Assembly: GCA_963640685.1 (NCBI GenBank)
Contig: CAVIAA010000009.1
Coordinates: forward strand, 1-57,906
Reading direction: 5' to 3'
Source of the DNA: SFEL01 sp963640685
GTDB taxonomy: Bacteria; Bacillota; Clostridia; Christensenellales; CAG-138
DNA length: 57,906 bases
This document shows positions 24,036 to 32,334 of this stretch, piece after piece (positions within the stretch are counted from its first letter, which is position 1; every line of letters starts with the position of its first letter). Below the pieces are notes generated by a model that had not been told where the DNA came from, made no database searches, and saw nothing but the letters and a program-made list of their open reading frames with translations. The position numbers and the translations under genes were made by a program.

Positions 24036-25049
24036 CTAAAGTTTTGCAATATATTCCGTCAGGTCAAGCACCTTTGTGCTGTAGCCCCATTCGTTGTCAT
24101 ACCAGGCGATGAGCTTTACAAAATCGTCGCCCAGCATTATTCCGGCCTGCTTATCAACTATGCAGGTATACGGGTTGCCGCGCAGGTCGCTGGAAACCAC
24201 CTCGGCATCGAGGCAGGTGAGTATGCCCTTCATGTTGGTCGCGGCGGCGTCATCAAGGGCGGCCATTATATCCGCATAGCAGGTCTTTGTAACCAGCTTT
24301 GCGGTCAGGTCAACCACGGACACGTCGTTTACCGGGACGCGGAAGGACATTCCGGTCAGCTTTCCGTTAAGCTCGGGTATGGCCTTGCCAACGGCCTTTG
24401 CTGCGCCGGTCGTAGAGGGGATAATGTTATTGAAAACGGAGCGGCCGGTGCGCAGATCCCTGCTGCCGGCACGGGAATCGACAGCCTTCTGCTTTGCGGT
24501 TGCGGAGTGAATCGTAGACATGAGCCCGCGCTCGATGCCGAACCTGTCGTTAACTACCTTTGCAAGGGGGGCGAGGCAGTTGGTTGTGCAGGAGGCGGCG
24601 GAAACTACGCTGCTTGCGGGGTCATACTCGGTGTGGTTCACGCCGAAAACGAAGGTCGGCGTTTCCTCGTCCTTTGCGGGCGCGGTGATGATGACTTTTT
24701 TTGCGCCGCCCTTCAGGTGGGCGGAGGAGGCGGCGGTGGTGTTGAATGCGCCGGTGGATTCAATAACATAATCTGCCCCAACGCTGCCCCAGTCGATATT
24801 CGCGGGGTCGCTCTCGCCGAAAATGTGTATCCTCTTGCCGTTTACGATTAGGTCGCTGCCCTCTGCGCGAACGCTGCCGGGGAAGCAGCCGTGAACAGAG
24901 TCAAACTGGGCGGTGTACGCCATGTACTTCATATCGAGGTTGCGCAGGTTTATTCCGCACAGCTCAAACCTTTCCGGCTGCTGCGCGATTATCCTGAATA
25001 CCGTCCGTCCGATCCTTCCGAAGCCGTTGATGCCTATCCTGATGGCCAT
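24036..25049 (-). CDS. gapA: Glyceraldehyde-3-phosphate dehydrogenase, type I
   Basis: A 337-residue enzyme of glycolysis, oxidising glyceraldehyde 3-phosphate to 1,3-bisphosphoglycerate with NAD. Seen: GINGFGRIGRTVFRI at residue 6 (Rossmann fold), the active-site cysteine in SAASCTTNCLAP near 150, the catalytic histidine in STIHSATAKQK near 178, RTGRSVFNNIIPSTTGAAKA near 200, and WYDNEWGYSTKVLDL near 313. GGAGG precedes the ATG. Single gene with its own promoter and terminator. Confidence 0.97.
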   Translation of the reverse strand: MAIRIGINGFGRIGRTVFRIIAQQPERFELCGINLRNLDMKYMAYTAQFDSVHGCFPGSVRAEGSDLIVNGKRIHIFGESDPANIDWGSVGADYVIESTGAFNTTAASSAHLKGGAKKVIITAPAKDEETPTFVFGVNHTEYDPASSVVSAASCTTNCLAPLAKVVNDRFGIERGLMSTIHSATAKQKAVDSRAGSRDLRTGRSVFNNIIPSTTGAAKAVGKAIPELNGKLTGMSFRVPVNDVSVVDLTAKLVTKTCYADIMAALDDAAATNMKGILTCLDAEVVSSDLRGNPYTCIVDKQAGIMLGDDFVKLIAWYDNEWGYSTKVLDLTEYIAKL

Positions 25050-25111
25050 TGCTTTTCCTCCAACTTAATTATAATTTTATTTTAGACGTGCATTGTTTCT
25101 TCCAAGTTCGG

Positions 25112-25140
25112 ATTATATTTTATGCGGGCATATATGTCAA
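25112..25140 (-). promoter_or_regulatory. gapA promoter
   Basis: On the minus strand TTGACA, a 17-base spacer, TATAAT: perfect consensus, as expected for a highly expressed gene. Confidence 0.85.
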
Positions 25141-25201
25141 TCGGGGAAAGCATAGTTATTAAAATACCGAGGAAAGTTAAGGGCTTTTCGGGGCTTGCCT
25201 G

Positions 25202-25227
25202 AAAAAATAAGCCCCCCTTCGGGGGCT
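25202..25227 (-). terminator. Terminator of prdD-prdE
   Basis: Minus-strand hairpin AGCCCCC/GGGGGCT with a four-base loop, then TTATTTTTTC, just past the prdE stop. Confidence 0.8.
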
Positions 25228-25232
25228 GGGGG

Positions 25233-25709
25233 TTATTTCTGCTGTTCCTTTTTTCGCATCTTTATCTTGAGCATTGCAAGCGCCTTGCGCGCATCAAGCG
25301 AATCCACCGCGTTTTCGCCAACGTTTTCGCTCTCGATTCCCTCCGGGTTTTTGGAAATATCCACTATCGCATCGAGGTATTCGTTGGTAACGACGAACTG
25401 CGCCATGGTTCCGGAGAAGTTCAGGCCGGATACCGGAATGTTGCGTATGCCGAGCTGATAAACGGTGTTGGTGTAGTCAACGTCGCTGTTGCCCCAGCCG
25501 TCGCTGGAAACTATTGCGCCGTCCGCCCGCATGCACTCCGCCCAAACGGCGGCGCGGGTACCGACGAGGTGCTTCTCCTCGTCCGCGTCCGGCGTGCCGA
25601 CGATTATGATGCCCATGAGGTCAATTTCGGGGTCTGCGGATACGACCTCGAGCAGCGGGTCCCTGAAGTGATGCAGAGAGGTTTCTTTTGTAGAAGGTCC
25701 TATACCCAT
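25233..25709 (-). CDS. prdE: PrdE-like protein (D-proline reductase cluster)
   Basis: A 158-residue protein that begins MGIGPSTKETSLHHFRDPLL, the signature of PrdE in Clostridioides and related Stickland fermenters. Further family blocks: LMGIIIVGTPDADEEKHLVG, MRADGAIVSSDGWGNSDVDY, and ARKALAMLKIKMRK at the end. PrdE belongs to the glycine/proline-reductase proprotein superfamily; its biochemical role is not settled. AGGAGG lies eight bases upstream. It follows prdD after 19 bases. The reductase subunits PrdA and PrdB and the electron carrier PrdC are not in this window. Confidence 0.85.
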   Translation of the reverse strand: MGIGPSTKETSLHHFRDPLLEVVSADPEIDLMGIIIVGTPDADEEKHLVGTRAAVWAECMRADGAIVSSDGWGNSDVDYTNTVYQLGIRNIPVSGLNFSGTMAQFVVTNEYLDAIVDISKNPEGIESENVGENAVDSLDARKALAMLKIKMRKKEQQK

Positions 25710-25728
25710 TTCGCATATCCTCCTTATG

Positions 25729-26496
25729 TTACTGCATGGAACGGATAATGCCGTCCCGGTATTCGTTCGGGGTAACTATCACCGGCATATTGCCCATATC
25801 GATTATGCTCTTGCCGCCCTCGGCGCTGCTCGGCTCCTTGCCGAAGAGGTGCGTGTCGTACATTGCGCCCTGGCCTGCAACCTGCTTTATTATGACTACC
25901 CGCTTTGCCCCGGGGCGAACCGTGTCGTAATAGGTGTGCCGCTCGGTGCAGAGGTCGCCCTTGAAGTGCTTTAGCTTGTCGCGGTAGGTCTGTATGAATT
26001 TGTCGCATATCTGGTGCGCGCGGGTGCAGGCGCTGCGCTCCTGTCCCTGATGCGACTTGAAGAGGAAGTCAAAGCTGATTATGACGTCGTTGCTGCCCGG
26101 GGTGCCCGCCTTGTCGAGGAACAGCTTATCCTGAAGGTTGCCCTCGGAGGAGCCGAATTCATAGGTCTGCACGCCGTCCACGTCAACGCCGGTCATCATG
26201 AAGTATACGCCGGTGAGCGTATGCGTGATGCCCTCGCCGAGAATGCCCAGCACCTTTGTGGAAACCGGAACTATGTCCATTATGGTATTTGTCCAGCGGT
26301 CATGGTCGCCGGGCTGAATGAGCTGAAGGTCGATTTTTTCGATTATGTCCTTGTTTTCCTCCATAAGCTCATCGAGCAGCTCGCGGCTGAGCGTCATTTT
26401 GCCGTCCGCCGTAACGTCGTTGTGCTCGCCCCATTCCACGCTGTTTATATGGAAGGATTTAATAACGAGCCGGCGAAGATTTATCTCCTGTGCCAT
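25729..26496 (-). CDS. prdD: PrdD-like protein (D-proline reductase cluster)
   Basis: A 255-residue protein that begins AQEINLRRLVIKSFHINSVE, as PrdD does. It contains GEGITHTLTGVYFMMTGVDV near residue 82, GTPGSNDVIISFDF near 122, VVIIKQVAGQGAMYDTHL near 197, and ends FIIDMGN-like SIIDMGNMPVIVTPNEYRDG. It is related to the proprotein subunits of glycine and proline reductases. The start at 26496 has GGAGG upstream; the open frame to 26529 adds 11 unsupported residues. It forms a two-gene operon with prdE and is divergent from a LysR regulator. The function is unproven, and the usual reductase core genes are absent here. Confidence 0.85.
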   Translation of the reverse strand: MAQEINLRRLVIKSFHINSVEWGEHNDVTADGKMTLSRELLDELMEENKDIIEKIDLQLIQPGDHDRWTNTIMDIVPVSTKVLGILGEGITHTLTGVYFMMTGVDVDGVQTYEFGSSEGNLQDKLFLDKAGTPGSNDVIISFDFLFKSHQGQERSACTRAHQICDKFIQTYRDKLKHFKGDLCTERHTYYDTVRPGAKRVVIIKQVAGQGAMYDTHLFGKEPSSAEGGKSIIDMGNMPVIVTPNEYRDGIIRSMQ

Positions 26497-26548
26497 CTGT
26501 CGTTCCTCCGTTTGTATTTTTTGGGTCAAGAAAATCTTATAATAAACA

Positions 26549-26577
26549 TTGTTAAAAGTAAAACGGGATGTTATAAT
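26549..26577 (+). promoter_or_regulatory. Promoter of the LysR gene
   Basis: TTGTTA, a 17-base spacer, TATAAT, in the 116-base divergent region between prdD and the regulator. The region is AT-rich and is the natural place for LysR binding; I see no single clear T-N11-A operator. Confidence 0.7.
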
Positions 26578-26612
26578 AGTATCTATAAGACTTTCTTGTG
26601 GAAGGGCATATC

Positions 26613-27500
26613 ATGGACGCTGCAAAATTAAAGGTTCTTATAAAGGCGGTTGAAGCCGGCAGCTTTTCCGCCGCGGGGGAGCAAACCGGCTTTACCCAGG
26701 CGGGGGTGAGCTACATAGTAAAGACGCTGGAGGACGAGCTTGGCTTTCAGCTTTTGATACGCGGCAAAAAGGGGGTCAGGCTTACCCCGCGGGGCGAGGC
26801 GCTAATTGAGTACATTCGCGCGGCGGACGCGGCGAACGACGCGCTGCTTTTGCGGGCGGATAGCCTGCGAACCATGCAGACCGAGCGGCTGCGCATAGGC
26901 GCGCTCAACAGCCTTTCCGTTGCGTGGCTGCCGTCCGTCATCGCGGCGTTTTCGGCGGAAAGCCCGGAAATGCAGATAGACGTTCAGGAGGCGGGAACGG
27001 ACAGGCTGGCCGATATGCTGCACACGGGGGAGGCGGACTTTGTTTTCACCAGCGCCCAGCCCAAGGGGGCGGACTGGATACCGCTTGCGACGGACAGGCT
27101 TATGGCGGTCATGCACCGCGAGCACCGCTTTGCGCCGGAGAGCCGTATACCGTTGCAAATCCTTGCAAAGGAGCCCTTCATAATGCCGGCGCCGGGGTTC
27201 GATACGGATATCGAGCGGCTTTTTCAGCGAACGGGAATAAAGGCGAACGTGATCTTCACCTCGATGGACGATTATGCGATAGTTTCAATGGTTCAGCACG
27301 GGATAGGCGTGTCGGTCGTGCCGGAAATGATATTGAAGGGGCGGGAGGAGGGCCTTGCGGTGCGGGAGCTTGCGCCCTGCCAGTACCGAAGGCTCGGCAT
27401 TGCGATATCCTCGCTCTCCGCCGCTTCCCCCGCCGCGGCGGCGTTTATCGCCCTTGCCCGCCGGGTCGTGCCGGGGCTGGGAGGTCAAAAGCCAATATAG
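26613..27500 (+). CDS. LysR-family transcriptional regulator
   Basis: A 295-residue regulator with an N-terminal winged helix (VEAGSFSAAGEQTGFTQAGV, then SYIVKTLEDELGFQLL) and a C-terminal periplasmic-binding-like effector domain (LRIGALNSLSVAWLPSVIAA; PFIMPAPGFDTDIERLFQ). I chose the ATG at 26613 with GGAAGGG upstream; a GTG at 26598 is in frame. It is divergent from prdD-prdE, so it probably controls that pair. The effector is unknown. Its last 16 bases overlap the end of the restriction endonuclease gene on the other strand, suggesting the R-M cassette landed right against it. Confidence 0.92.
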   Translation: MDAAKLKVLIKAVEAGSFSAAGEQTGFTQAGVSYIVKTLEDELGFQLLIRGKKGVRLTPRGEALIEYIRAADAANDALLLRADSLRTMQTERLRIGALNSLSVAWLPSVIAAFSAESPEMQIDVQEAGTDRLADMLHTGEADFVFTSAQPKGADWIPLATDRLMAVMHREHRFAPESRIPLQILAKEPFIMPAPGFDTDIERLFQRTGIKANVIFTSMDDYAIVSMVQHGIGVSVVPEMILKGREEGLAVRELAPCQYRRLGIAISSLSAASPAAAAFIALARRVVPGLGGQKPI

Positions 27501-28264
27501 CCTTCAAAACCCAGCATATACAGGGCTAGTGCAAAGGAGCCGTTTTTTTCATCAGCTATGCGCCGCAATTCTTCAATAACGGTATCATGCGGAATGCTTA
27601 TGCTATTCGCATTCGAAACTACTTCCTCAATGACGCCGGGAAGAGCCATGCACATCTTATAAAATGCGTTCGCCTGCCCAGTAACAGTTCTATAAAACTC
27701 ATCCATACTGACACGTCGTATACGTCGGTGCCTTTGCTTTGTGCCGTCAACCGAAACAGACCAAGCAATGTTCTGCGATTTTTTCGCAATCGCTTCTACC
27801 AGAAAACAGGCGCAATCATCATCTGATAGAAGCTGTCCCTGCATTTTCATATACGTTTTTGCGCTGGATGCTGAGTTCATGGTGTTGTGTTTATTTTTCA
27901 TTTCAACATATACCGTTTGCACGGTGCCACATTCGGGAACATCCGTACCTTCCGGCCTTGATACAATAACATCCCAACCTTCTTGGGGGACGGTACAGCC
28001 TCGCATATACTGAAAAATACGCTGGTGAAAATAGCCTATGTCATTGTTAGTGGATTTGTCCCTCTGCCGGAATATCTCGTTTTTTATAATTTCCTCCCAG
28101 CTATATCGATATACGGTTTTGTCAAATATTAGCTTTATAGGATCGACAATATTACTGTTAAACCTTTTTAGGTCAAACGGTACTAATTTATCGCCATAGT
28201 TTTTAATGGTGTCTTGAACGTGGCATTTAAAATCCTGTTCCGCAATAAAATCTAATTCCCACAT
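27485..28264 (-). CDS. Eco47II-family type II restriction endonuclease (predicted GGNCC)
   Basis: A 259-residue protein resembling Eco47II along its length: FDLKRFNSNIVDPIKLIFDK near residue 30, IIKNEIFRQRDKSTNNDIGY near 59, then WDVIV, VYVEMKNKHNTMNSASSAKT near 118 (the E-x-K catalytic core), and DDDCACFLVEAIAKKSQNI near 148. Eco47II cuts GGNCC; that specificity here is inferred. The gene is clearly AT-richer than its neighbours, a sign of recent transfer. It overlaps the methylase gene by 13 bases and the LysR gene end by 16. Confidence 0.88.
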   Translation of the reverse strand: MWELDFIAEQDFKCHVQDTIKNYGDKLVPFDLKRFNSNIVDPIKLIFDKTVYRYSWEEIIKNEIFRQRDKSTNNDIGYFHQRIFQYMRGCTVPQEGWDVIVSRPEGTDVPECGTVQTVYVEMKNKHNTMNSASSAKTYMKMQGQLLSDDDCACFLVEAIAKKSQNIAWSVSVDGTKQRHRRIRRVSMDEFYRTVTGQANAFYKMCMALPGVIEEVVSNANSISIPHDTVIEELRRIADEKNGSFALALYMLGFEGYIGF

Positions 28265-29319
28265 TTTTCCTGCTCCAATCCCTTTCGTATTTCTTTAGCG
28301 ATATCAAAGGCTAGGTTTACTGGAACGGCGTTGCCAACCTGCTTGTACTGGCTGCCTACATTGCCACAGAATTGCCATTCATCCGGGAAAGACTGTATTC
28401 TGGCGTTTTCCCGAACGGTAAACGGGCGAGGTTTCTCCGGGTGGCAACGCTCGGTTTGCTTTTGCGTAGGTGAGGTCAAAACAGCAAGAGACGGCTCCTC
28501 CATGCTCATACGCCGCAGGATGCCGGTTCTTCCGCCGCCCATATACCAGCAGCTCTTCATGTATTCCTTGGCTATTTCCTCCGGTATATCGCGCCAATAG
28601 CCGCCCGGAGGGACTAGCTTGAATATATCCTGCTTATAAGAAGAGTATTGGATTCCCGCACTTTCGGGTACATCCTGAAGAACATCGCGCAGGACAGGTT
28701 TATAACTGTGCGGCTTTGGAAATTTAATGGATATCCTGCCGACCAAGTCATTGCGGATGCCAATGGTAATAAGCCTTTCTCTCTTTTGCGCGTTTCCGTA
28801 GTCCCATGCGTTCAGTACTTTTGCCTGTACTGTATATCCATTTTCGATAAAAACGTTGAGTATGGTCTTATAGGTTCGCCCGTTGTCATGCGAAAGAAGC
28901 CCCTTTACATTTTCGAATAAGAAGGTTTTTGGCTTTAGCTTTTGCAAAAAGATTGCATAATGGTAAAACAAGGTTCCTCGGGCATCCTCTAACCCCAAGC
29001 GCTTGCCGGCATAGGAAAAAGCCTGACATGGTGCGCCACCTGAAAGTAAATCAAGTTCACCCTCTTTAAGGTTAAAATACTCGGTTAAATTCAGTGGGGA
29101 AATGTTGGCTATATCATCGCAAATCACATTCCACTCAGGACGATTTGCTTTAAGCGTATCCGCAGCATCACGATCAAATTCTATAAGTGCAATATTATAA
29201 AAGCCCGCTCTTTCAACACCTAGCGCAAGACCGCCTGCACCAGCAAACAATTCTATAGTGCTGAACGGATGAGTTGCGCTCTGCGGCAGGCTGCCATTAA
29301 TGGGTTGGTTCAATTCCAC
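28252..29319 (-). CDS. DNA (cytosine-5)-methyltransferase of the R-M pair
   Basis: A 355-residue C5 methylase. Motif I: ELFAGAGGLALGVERAGF near residue 23. Motif IV: SGGAPCQAFSYAGKRLG near 92 with the catalytic cysteine. Motif VI: ENVKGLLS near 136. Motif VIII: QKRERLITIGIR near 178. Motifs IX-X: RENARIQSFPDEWQFCGNVG, then QVGNAVPVNLA. It protects the sites cut by the adjacent endonuclease. A GTG at 29319 is better placed from AAAGGCGG than the TTG at 29325; both are plausible. The 65-base leader holds a TGCGGC/GCCGCA hairpin. AT-rich, transferred as a unit. Confidence 0.93.
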   Translation of the reverse strand: MELNQPINGSLPQSATHPFSTIELFAGAGGLALGVERAGFYNIALIEFDRDAADTLKANRPEWNVICDDIANISPLNLTEYFNLKEGELDLLSGGAPCQAFSYAGKRLGLEDARGTLFYHYAIFLQKLKPKTFLFENVKGLLSHDNGRTYKTILNVFIENGYTVQAKVLNAWDYGNAQKRERLITIGIRNDLVGRISIKFPKPHSYKPVLRDVLQDVPESAGIQYSSYKQDIFKLVPPGGYWRDIPEEIAKEYMKSCWYMGGGRTGILRRMSMEEPSLAVLTSPTQKQTERCHPEKPRPFTVRENARIQSFPDEWQFCGNVGSQYKQVGNAVPVNLAFDIAKEIRKGLEQEKCGN

Positions 29320-29390
29320 GACCAATAACCGCCTTTCTATTTGATTTTAATTGTGCGGCTCAAGAGGCTTGGCCGCAAAACGTTACCGTT

Positions 29391-29419
29391 ATTATGACAC
29401 AAGGGCAAAATTTCTACAA
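29391..29419 (-). promoter_or_regulatory. Promoter of the R-M operon
   Basis: On the minus strand TTGTAG, a 17-base spacer, CATAAT, about 65 bases before the methylase start. It lies between the R-M genes and the RluA gene in the same direction. Confidence 0.5.
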
Positions 29420-29429
29420 TACGGTATCT

Positions 29430-30737
29430 TCATTCTTCTACCACCCTCCCCTCAAGGTACCCGAGCACGCTCCCGCCCGGGAAGTGCAGCTCAAGCCTTG
29501 CGGCTGTGAGCGCCTGCGCTGCGGCTTTGTTTTCGCGGTTAAAGCCGCGGTCGCCGTATTTGTCGTCGCCGAGTATCGGGCAGCCGATATGCGCAAGGTG
29601 GGCGCGTATCTGGTGCGTTCTGCCGGTTATCAGCTCTACCTCAAGCTCGCTTTTGCCCTTTCCCGCGCGGAGCACCTTATATTTCGTTATCATCTCGCGG
29701 CTGTTTGGAGCCGGCCTGTCGTAGACCACAAGCCGCGCCCTTTCCGCGTCCTTTATGCAGTAGGCCGAGAGCGTCGCTTCTTTTTTTGGCGGGCAGCCCT
29801 TTACTGTGCAGCGGTAGAATTTTCTTATGGTTCGCTGCTCGATGGCGTCCGTAAGCGCCTCCAGCGCCGCCTTGCTCCGCGCAAAAAGCACCAGCCCGTC
29901 CGTGTTTACGTCCAGCCTGTGCGCGGGGTATGCTTCGCCGTAGGCCGAAGCCAGCCTTGTCTCCAGCGAGTCGCCCTCCCCGTCCGCCGCCGCGGTTTGC
30001 AGCCCCTTCGGCTTAACTGCGGCTATTATGTTCTGGTCGATAAAGGCTATTTCAATGCCCTGCGCCGCCGCGGGCAGTATATCCGAAAACTCCCGCCATA
30101 CGCCGCCCCCCGGGCAGGAGCAGAAGCGCAGACGGGTGTGCAGCGTCGGGTGCTCGATATCCAGCGCACATGCCCAGAGCGCTATCTGCTGCCCCGGCAC
30201 GGCAGCCCTGTTGTACCGCTGGTCTCCCCAGAGCGGAAAGCCCGCCCCCGCGAGCTGAACCCTTATCTGATGGTGCCGGCCGGTATGCAGCTCGACCCTG
30301 ACAAGCGTTTTGCCGTTTCGGTATGCGAGGGGAAAATACTCCAGCCGCGCAGGCTTTGCGCCCGGGGTGCCTTCGGGAACAAGCGCGCTGCTGCCGGTTT
30401 TTTCGTCCTTGAGTATATAGCCCGTGAGCGCGCCGCCGGGGGCTCTGCCCTCAACGACCGCAAGGTAGCTCTTTTTTGCGCCGTTGCCGCCGAACTGCGG
30501 GGAAAGCCGCGAGGCCGCCTTTGAGGTGCGCGCAAACACCATGACCCCGCCGACCGGCCTGTCCAGCCGGTGAACAAGCCCGAGGTATACCTCCCCGGGC
30601 TTATTGTATTTATCCTTTATATAGCCCTTTAGCAGCGTCAGCAGGTCATTATCGCCGGAGCTGTCCGCCTGAACCGGCATGTTCGCCGGCTTTTCCACGG
30701 CTAAAACGTGGTTGTCCTCGTAAAGCACCGGTATCAT
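29430..30737 (-). CDS. Tandem RluA-family pseudouridine synthase (two catalytic domains)
   Basis: A 435-residue protein made of two complete RluA-type domains. Domain 1 (about 1-210) has HRLDRPVGGVMVFA with the catalytic Asp, and HHQIRVQLAGAGFPLWGD. Domain 2 (about 220-435) has HRLDVNTDGLVLFA, and HQIRAHLAHIGCPILGD. Usual RluA proteins have one such domain and about 220-320 residues. It should isomerise uridines in rRNA or tRNA; the targets are unknown. The ATG at 30737 overlaps the stop of the upstream methyltransferase gene by four bases; the open frame extends to 30845 inside that gene. Confidence 0.92.
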   Translation of the reverse strand: MIPVLYEDNHVLAVEKPANMPVQADSSGDNDLLTLLKGYIKDKYNKPGEVYLGLVHRLDRPVGGVMVFARTSKAASRLSPQFGGNGAKKSYLAVVEGRAPGGALTGYILKDEKTGSSALVPEGTPGAKPARLEYFPLAYRNGKTLVRVELHTGRHHQIRVQLAGAGFPLWGDQRYNRAAVPGQQIALWACALDIEHPTLHTRLRFCSCPGGGVWREFSDILPAAAQGIEIAFIDQNIIAAVKPKGLQTAAADGEGDSLETRLASAYGEAYPAHRLDVNTDGLVLFARSKAALEALTDAIEQRTIRKFYRCTVKGCPPKKEATLSAYCIKDAERARLVVYDRPAPNSREMITKYKVLRAGKGKSELEVELITGRTHQIRAHLAHIGCPILGDDKYGDRGFNRENKAAAQALTAARLELHFPGGSVLGYLEGRVVEE

Positions 30738-31582
30738 GCCTGCCACCTGCCGGAGGCGCCGCAGGGCAGAACCATATTGCCCCGCTTTATGGGCAGGCCG
30801 ACCTCGTCGGACTGTATGCTGCCGCCGCGGCTGCCGAGGGCGCATTTTAATACGTTTGAAAGCACGCTCGGCGCAAGGCCGGTCGTGTATGAGTTTATCA
30901 GAAAGAACCTCGCTTCCTCATCCAGCAGCTTTGCCGCCTGCTCAACGAGGGGATACAGGTCGTCCTCGATCTTCCACATTTCGCCGCCGGGGCCGCGGCC
31001 GTAGCTCGGCGGGTCCATCAGTATGCCGTGGTATGTCCTGCCCCGCCGCTGCTCCCGCAGCACGAACTTCATCACGTCATCCACGATAAAGCGAATCGGC
31101 GCCGCAGCAAGGCCGCTCGCCGCGGCGTTGTCCTTTGCCCAAGCCACCATGCCCTTTGCCGCGTCAACGTGAACCACCTCCGCCCCGCTTGCGGCGAGGG
31201 CGACGGTTGCGCCGCCGGTGTATGCAAAGAGGTTGAGCACGCGAAACGGCTTTGCGCTCTCTTCAACTATTTTGCGCATCCAGTCCCAGTTGACCGCCTG
31301 CTCCGGGAACAGGCCGGTGTGCTTGAAGCCGGTCGGGCGAACTGTAAAGGTAAGATCCCTATACCGTATGCTCCAGCTCTCCGGCAGCTGCTTCTGGTAT
31401 TCCCAGTGCCCGCCGCCCTGCGCGCTGCGTATATACCTTGCGTGAACGCCCTTTGGCTCCTTCATAGGCCAAACGGCCTGCGGATCCGGCCGCAGGAGGG
31501 TGATATCCCCCCAGCGCTCGTGCTTGCTGCCGTTTCCCGCGTCGATTATTTCATAGTCCTTCCAGCCTGAGGCAAGGTACAT
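30734..31582 (-). CDS. Class I SAM-dependent RNA methyltransferase (RlmI/COG1092-like)
   Basis: A 282-residue protein. A short N-terminal beta domain (SGWKDYEIIDAGNGSKHERW) is followed by FKHTGLFPEQAVNWDWM, the SAM motif VLNLFAYTGGATVALAASGA near residue 116, VHVDAAKGMV, and the motif MDPPSYGRGP near 190. This is the pattern of rRNA m5C/m2G methyltransferases related to RlmI and RlmK; the exact target is unknown. GGAGGAG lies upstream of the ATG. It is translationally coupled to the tandem RluA gene, an RNA-modification operon. Confidence 0.88.
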   Translation of the reverse strand: MYLASGWKDYEIIDAGNGSKHERWGDITLLRPDPQAVWPMKEPKGVHARYIRSAQGGGHWEYQKQLPESWSIRYRDLTFTVRPTGFKHTGLFPEQAVNWDWMRKIVEESAKPFRVLNLFAYTGGATVALAASGAEVVHVDAAKGMVAWAKDNAAASGLAAAPIRFIVDDVMKFVLREQRRGRTYHGILMDPPSYGRGPGGEMWKIEDDLYPLVEQAAKLLDEEARFFLINSYTTGLAPSVLSNVLKCALGSRGGSIQSDEVGLPIKRGNMVLPCGASGRWQA

Positions 31583-31612
31583 CTCTTCTCCTCCAAAGTT
31601 AAAGTGTTTTTT

Positions 31613-32314
31613 CTACGCCGCAAGGCTTATCAGCAGGTTGAGCCGGTAAAGCACCCGCGCCGCGGCGGATTCATCTACCATGCTGATTATAAGGTCAAAC
31701 TGGCTGAGCACCGTAAGCGCTATCGGCACCAGCATGAACAGCAGCAGCAGCGCAAGCATTCCGCGGATAAGCCCCAGCGCGCCGCCCAGCAGCGCGTCGT
31801 GCCGCCTGAGCATCGGGAACGGGTCGGCGTAGTCCGCGCCGTTTATGACGAGCGAGAGCAGCAGGCGAATTAGAGCAAACAGCAGCAGAAACACCAGTAT
31901 GTTTATGAACACGCCGACTATGGTCTGGTTAAAGTAGTCGCCAAGGGTAACTACGCCCTGATCCGCAAACGCCTCCCGCGCAATGTTCTTTGCAACCTCC
32001 CGCCCCATAGGGTACGGCAGGTTTGAGGAGGATATTAGGTCGTTTATCTCGGCCGTTGACAGCGAGGATATCTCCGCACGAACGTACTCCGGGTTTGAAA
32101 TGAACTCGCTGCCCTCGGTGTAGTACAGCATCATGTTATAAAGGCTGGCGTTGCCCTTTACGCCGGCTGCCGCGAGCGGCTTAAATAAAAACGCAAGCAG
32201 CGCCGAAATGACGTATGCGCCGATGCTCAAGAGGGTATTCAGAAACCCCTTGTAAACGCCGAGCAGAACAAACAGTATTACTATCGCGATAGATACAGCG
32301 TCTATGATATTCAC
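31613..32314 (-). CDS. CvpA-family membrane protein
   Basis: A 233-residue protein with four predicted transmembrane segments, beginning VNIIDAVSIAIVILFVLLGV, then FLNTLLSIGAYVISALLAFL, FINILVFLLLFALIRLLLSL, and GALGLIRGMLALLLLFMLV. This is the CvpA (colicin V production) fold. I infer a GTG start at 32314 because GGAGGG sits seven bases before it and no ATG is close; the longer open frame to 32887 only shadows the upstream gene. Last gene of the lipid kinase - DUF5711 - cvpA operon. Confidence 0.82.
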   Translation of the reverse strand: MNIIDAVSIAIVILFVLLGVYKGFLNTLLSIGAYVISALLAFLFKPLAAAGVKGNASLYNMMLYYTEGSEFISNPEYVRAEISSLSTAEINDLISSSNLPYPMGREVAKNIAREAFADQGVVTLGDYFNQTIVGVFINILVFLLLFALIRLLLSLVINGADYADPFPMLRRHDALLGGALGLIRGMLALLLLFMLVPIALTVLSQFDLIISMVDESAAARVLYRLNLLISLAA

Positions 32315-32334
32315 GGTGGTTCCCTCCAGTTCTT

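Noticed and set aside
29394..30524. A 376-codon plus-strand open frame
   Set aside because: Antisense to the tandem RluA gene; Arg/Tyr-rich, no ribosome site, typical of shadow frames in GC-rich DNA.
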